Below, piece by piece: positions 13,862 to 16,566 of a stretch of 16,566 nt of DNA (its first letter is position 1; every line of letters begins with the position of its first letter). Source of the stretch: an uncultured Eubacteriales bacterium (lineage in GTDB: Bacteria > Bacillota > Clostridia > Christensenellales > Aristaeellaceae); NCBI GenBank assembly GCA_900553905.1, contig USFL01000008.1, positions 1 through 16,566 of the forward strand. Reading direction: 5' to 3'. The position numbers were made by a program, and so were the translations under genes. The notes below the pieces were generated by a model. That model saw nothing but the letters and a program-made list of their open reading frames with translations. It was not told the DNA's origin and ran no database searches.

Positions 13862-14737
13862 TTATGATTTCAGCAGATCTTTCAAAGTGCCAAGTGCGTA
13901 TGCCAGCGTGTTTTCCACCAGATAATGCGCCGGGGGCGTAAGCTCCACCACCAGGTCTCCGTCGTACCCGATTTCACGGATGGCCTCGATCACGGCGGGA
14001 TAGTTCACATCGCCGTCCAGCAAATTGGTAAAGGCGTTGATATTGTCCAGGGACATGCGGTAGTCCTTGCAGTGGAAGCTCAAAATGCGCTTGCCAAGCG
14101 TGCGGATCCACTGCTCAGGGCTGCCGAACCGGCGCGCGTTGGCGATGTCGAAGTAGATGCCCACATTTTTCATGCCCGTTTCATCCACAAAGCGGTTCAT
14201 CTCCAGCGGGCTGTAGAGCATGCCGTTCCATACATTCTCAATGCCGATGCCGATATGCGGCGCATGCTGCGCCAGCCGGGCCACGCGCTGCTGCGCCAGA
14301 TCGTATCCTTCCTCATAGCGCATGTCGGGCGTCAGCATGCCGGCGATGACCAGCACATTTTTCGCGCCGAGCACATCCGCCGCGTCCAGCATTCGCTTGA
14401 CGGCATCCATGCTTTTTTCGGCCACAGCCGGGTCGCGCGCCGTGAGCGGATAGATGGAAAAGCTCACGATGCCCCCGACGCTGCCGATGCGGACGCCCGC
14501 ATCCTGCGCGATCCGTCCCAGCTCGCGGATATCCTCGCGGGTGGAATGGATATTGAGCAGGCGGTTATGGTAGGAGCTGATATCCAGCGCGTCGGTCACG
14601 CCGCCGCCAGGCTGCGCGGCGTCGGCGGCGGTCAGGCAGACCTCGATGCTGTCAAAGCCCAGACGCCGTGCAGCGAGCACCGCGTCCTTGACGTCATACG
14701 TCATGGGAAAGCAGAACTGGTTCACGCCGATGTTCAT
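13862..14737 (-). CDS. TIM-barrel sugar phosphate isomerase/epimerase (xylose isomerase-like, AP endonuclease 2 family)
   Basis: This 291-aa protein has the (beta/alpha)8 fold shared by IolE, IolI and sugar epimerases. The four expected metal ligands fall at Glu167 (GIENVW), Asp197 (YFDIAN), His222 (SFHCKDY) and Glu265 (VVELTPP), so a divalent-metal active site is intact. The start at 14737 has GAAGGAGG at 14746-14753, eight bases upstream. The open frame extends back to 15403 but only as a shadow of the permease gene. The stop is 13 bases before the oxidoreductase start. Such isomerase-oxidoreductase pairs interconvert and oxidise sugars or inositols. It differs from true XylA, so I would not call it xylose isomerase. 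Confidence 0.9.
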   Translation of the reverse strand: MNIGVNQFCFPMTYDVKDAVLAARRLGFDSIEVCLTAADAAQPGGGVTDALDISSYHNRLLNIHSTREDIRELGRIAQDAGVRIGSVGGIVSFSIYPLTARDPAVAEKSMDAVKRMLDAADVLGAKNVLVIAGMLTPDMRYEEGYDLAQQRVARLAQHAPHIGIGIENVWNGMLYSPLEMNRFVDETGMKNVGIYFDIANARRFGSPEQWIRTLGKRILSFHCKDYRMSLDNINAFTNLLDGDVNYPAVIEAIREIGYDGDLVVELTPPAHYLVENTLAYALGTLKDLLKS

Positions 14738-14751
14738 CTTTTTCGCCTCCT

Positions 14752-15897
14752 TCAGTCCTTTTTCATCAGGCTCTGGAAAGCGACCACCGCGAAGATGATC
14801 ACGCCCTGAACGATGAGCTTGCCCACCTCGCTCATGCCCACCATGGTGAGAATCGCCATGAGGAACATCATGAAGAAGGCGCCCAGCACCACGCCCCATA
14901 CGCCACCGCGGCCGCCCTCGATGGCGTTGCCGCCGATGAGCACGCTGGCCAGCGAGTTCATCACATAATCGCCGCCGACCGTCAGCGAGGTGATGTTGAG
15001 ATAGCCCGACAGGATAATGCCCGCCAGCATGGACATAAGCGCTGAAAACACATACGCGCCCGCCACCACAAGCCTGTTGGAGATGCCGCTGAGGCGCGCA
15101 GCCTGCGCGTTTCCACCCACAGCGTACAATTTGCGTCCCAGGGTGGTGTAGCGAATCACCACCCACATCACCAGCGCCAGCGCCAGCCAGATGACCGTGG
15201 AATAGGGCACCTGTCCCAGATGGCCCGTGCCCAGCGTCCGGATGGCGGGAGCGGCGCTGCCCGTCGGCGCGCCCTGGGTGTAGACGTAGCATACGCCTTC
15301 CAGAATGGTCATGGTGCACAACGTCATGACGAACGGCGCGATCTTGAGCACCAGCACGCCCACGGCGTTCGCCGCACCGATGGCCAGCGCAATGAGCAGG
15401 CATACGACCAGGCCCTTGCCCACCAGCTTGTCCACCATCAAATCCTTAAAGATTTCCTCAAAGCCTTCGCCCAGCGCCACGGAAACCATGCCGTATTCTT
15501 TCAACTCGCTTTCACGCTTGGCCATGCGCTCGCGGAATTCTTCCAGCATGTTATCGATTTTGATGGAATCCAGTTCGCCCAGTTCCAGCGCCATTTGCAG
15601 CGCGCGGCCCGGGTCGTTGGTGTGCACGTGCACCTTCACGATGCTCATGTCGCTCACTACCACCACGCAATCGCCGATGCGTTCCAGCCGCTCGCGCAGG
15701 CGAGTGACGTCGCTCTCCTTCATGTCCGGCTTGGGGTGGGATACGAGGAATTCCGTGCAATAGGCGAAATGGATTTCTTCCAGGGATTCATGGTCGTCCA
15801 CAAATTCGCCGCCCACCGCCGCACCGCCCGCGGCCGCCTCGTCTTCCACGGGCTTGCCGGTGAGCGCGGCGAAAAAGCCGGCGTAAATGGTCATCAA
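14752..15897 (-). CDS. Chimeric frame: middle of FakA fused to the C-terminal part of an RbsC-type sugar permease
   Basis: The frame joins two unrelated proteins. Residues 1 to about 156 continue FakA/YloV: MTIYAGFFAALTGKP, then EFLVSHPKPDM and VKVHVHTNDPGRAL near 50-100, then KEYGMVSVALGEGFEEIFKDL near 133-153. From about residue 160 the protein becomes an RbsC-family permease with the KIAPFVMTLCTMTILEG segment (185-201), the motif GRKLYAVGGNAQAARLSGI (254-272) and several hydrophobic helices to the end. Roughly the first 100 residues of the permease (about three helices) and the last 190 of FakA are absent. The first codon is TTG with no ribosome binding site, because the frame is really the downstream half of a frameshifted fakA. 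It is most likely non-functional as either protein. The permease end lies 14 bases before the isomerase start, so it once headed that operon. Confidence 0.8.
   Translation of the reverse strand: MMTIYAGFFAALTGKPVEDEAAAGGAAVGGEFVDDHESLEEIHFAYCTEFLVSHPKPDMKESDVTRLRERLERIGDCVVVVSDMSIVKVHVHTNDPGRALQMALELGELDSIKIDNMLEEFRERMAKRESELKEYGMVSVALGEGFEEIFKDLMVDKLVGKGLVVCLLIALAIGAANAVGVLVLKIAPFVMTLCTMTILEGVCYVYTQGAPTGSAAPAIRTLGTGHLGQVPYSTVIWLALALVMWVVIRYTTLGRKLYAVGGNAQAARLSGISNRLVVAGAYVFSALMSMLAGIILSGYLNITSLTVGGDYVMNSLASVLIGGNAIEGGRGGVWGVVLGAFFMMFLMAILTMVGMSEVGKLIVQGVIIFAVVAFQSLMKKD
15405..15430 (-). other. Fusion junction between fakA and rbsC-type permease sequence
   Basis: Homology switches here from the FakA segment KDLMVDKLV to the permease segment GLVVCLLIALAIGAAN. 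In intact FakA proteins the first segment is followed by a GGQTMNPS-type motif, which is missing. The exact breakpoint cannot be fixed by eye; short G-rich sequence around it could hide a microhomology. A genuine deletion and an assembly chimera look the same at this level. Confidence 0.7.
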
Positions 15898-16463
15898 GCC
15901 CTTGCCGCCGAATCCACCACGCCCGCGGACTTGAGCACGGGGAGCATATCGGGCGTCTTTTTCAAAATGGCGTTGCCCGACGCGAGGAGCGCGCTGAACA
16001 AATCCACCATATCGTCGGTTTTTTGCACCTCGCGATTGATGTCGTCCGCCGTAACGCGCGCCACGGTGAGGATCGTGCCCTCTTTGGGCTTCATAATTGC
16101 CTTATAGGCCATCTCCGCGCCCGAGCGCAGCGCCTTGGCGAACAGATAGGCGTCCATTTCCTCCGCGCCTTCCAGGCCCTTGGCAAAGCCGCGCAAAATC
16201 TGGCTGAGGATCACGCCCGAATTGCCGCGCGCGCCGCGCAGCGCGCCCTTGGCCGCGCAATTCGCCACTTCGTACACGCTGGGGAACGTGCGGTCGCGCA
16301 GGTCTTTCACGGCGGAATTCATGGTTTGGCACATATTGGTTCCCGTATCGCCATCCGGCACGGGGAACACGTTCAGCGCGTCGACGCTTTCACGGTTGGC
16401 GTTGATGTTCGCAGCGCCGGAAAGGAACATCTCTTTCAGCATCAGCCCGTCTATCGTTTTCAT
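15894..16463 (-). CDS. fakA: FakA/YloV fatty acid kinase, N-terminal DhaL domain (frameshifted fragment)
   Basis: FakA is the ATP-binding kinase that, with FakB carrier proteins, phosphorylates exogenous fatty acids. The 189 visible residues are its DhaL domain. NVFPVPDGDTGTNM (31-44) carries the Asp residues that hold Mg-ATP, and GALRGARGNSGVILSQ (73-88) is the second family signature. The frame stops early. The expected DSGGKGL motif is converted to DSAARA plus a stop, because a GGG run appears to have lost one G (CC instead of CCC near 15908-15909). The sequence resumes in the next frame at 15897. CGGAGGA at 16468-16474 gives a proper ribosome binding site, and the gene follows an Asp23-type gene, the usual Firmicutes order. 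The break could be a real mutation or a sequencing error. Confidence 0.85.
   Translation of the reverse strand: MKTIDGLMLKEMFLSGAANINANRESVDALNVFPVPDGDTGTNMCQTMNSAVKDLRDRTFPSVYEVANCAAKGALRGARGNSGVILSQILRGFAKGLEGAEEMDAYLFAKALRSGAEMAYKAIMKPKEGTILTVARVTADDINREVQKTDDMVDLFSALLASGNAILKKTPDMLPVLKSAGVVDSAARA
15906..15910 (-). pseudogene. Frameshift site in fakA
   Basis: Reading the minus strand, GAT TCG GCG GCA AGG GCT TGA would become GAT TCG GGC GGC AAG GGC TTG ATG with one added G. That restores the conserved DSGGKGL motif and joins the two frames. A one-base loss in a short homopolymer is the simplest explanation. Confidence 0.8.
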
Positions 16464-16485
16464 TTCGTCCTCCGAAATTGCGCGT

Positions 16486-16566
16486 TTATACGCGGATATC
16501 CTCGATCGAAACGTTGACCCGGCTGACCGTTACGCCCGTCAGATGCTCGATCTTGTATTTCACTTG
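16486..16566 (-). CDS. Asp23/Gls24 family protein (YloU-like), C-terminal 26 residues
   Basis: Only the end of the gene is in the window. The sequence QVKYKIEHLTGVTVSRVNV followed by SIEDIRV and a stop matches the conserved C-terminus of Asp23/DUF322 proteins, which typically read TGL.V..VNV..... before the end. In Firmicutes this small gene stands directly before fakA/yloV, as here with a 22-base gap. The family is thought to act in envelope stress or membrane-associated processes. The short length limits certainty, but the gene order supports it well. Confidence 0.75.
   Translation of the reverse strand, partial: QVKYKIEHLTGVTVSRVNVSIEDIRV

Noticed and set aside
12961..13941. A 326-codon plus-strand frame opposite the oxidoreductase
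   Set aside because: It has His/Leu/Val-rich content with no motif, and the opposite strand encodes an unmistakable Gfo/Idh/MocA enzyme.
14738..15403. N-terminal extension of the isomerase frame
   Set aside because: The extension reads as Arg/Gly/His-rich nonsense over the permease gene. A strong ribosome binding site and the family N-terminus place the start at 14737.
1..16566. CRISPR arrays, transposases, tRNA or rRNA genes
   Set aside because: No regularly spaced repeats, terminal inverted repeats with transposase motifs, or recognisable RNA gene signatures were seen.

Overview
This window looks like a GC-rich member of the Clostridia. The evidence is strong AGGAGG-type ribosome binding sites, an Asp23/YloU to FakA/YloV gene pair at the right edge (a typical Firmicutes arrangement), and carbohydrate ABC transporters of the kind found in gut and anaerobic plant-fibre degraders. 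Both complete solute-binding proteins have signal peptides without a lipobox cysteine. I associate this with Christensenellales/Aristaeellaceae-like Clostridia, but that placement is an inference.

Region 1 (1-3165, minus strand) is a four-gene metal-oxyanion import operon: a TroA/BtuF-fold binding protein, a FecCD-type permease, a FecE-type ATPase and a ModE-type winged-helix regulator that runs off the left edge. A 28-bp palindrome at 3111-3138 closely matches the known ModE operator and overlaps the -10 element of a good promoter. Together these point to a ModE-repressed molybdate or tungstate importer of the MolABC type rather than an iron-siderophore system.

Region 2 (3334-12730, plus strand) is a sugar-utilisation locus. 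It holds an intracellular GH43 beta-xylosidase/arabinofuranosidase, a family-1 sugar-binding protein, two permeases (no ATPase), a PfkB sugar kinase, a class II ketose-bisphosphate aldolase, a ROK repressor with its own promoter, and an AraC-type regulator. No xylose isomerase or xylulokinase is present. The kinase-aldolase pair suggests the imported glycoside is broken down through a phosphorylated ketose that is cleaved by an aldolase. Related candidate operators lie in front of the GH43 gene and the binding-protein gene, with a weaker half-site at the ROK promoter. A bidirectional terminator (12749-12792) closes this region.

Region 3 (12826-16566, minus strand) holds, in transcription order, the end of an Asp23 gene, a damaged fakA, the C-terminal two thirds of an RbsC-type permease, a TIM-barrel sugar isomerase/epimerase and a Gfo/Idh/MocA oxidoreductase. 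fakA carries an apparent one-base deletion near 15908. It is then joined in frame to the permease near 15405-15430, so two unrelated operons are welded together. This is either a genuine deletion fusion or an assembly chimera, and it is the oddest structure in the window. No RNA gene, insertion sequence, phage gene or CRISPR array was seen.
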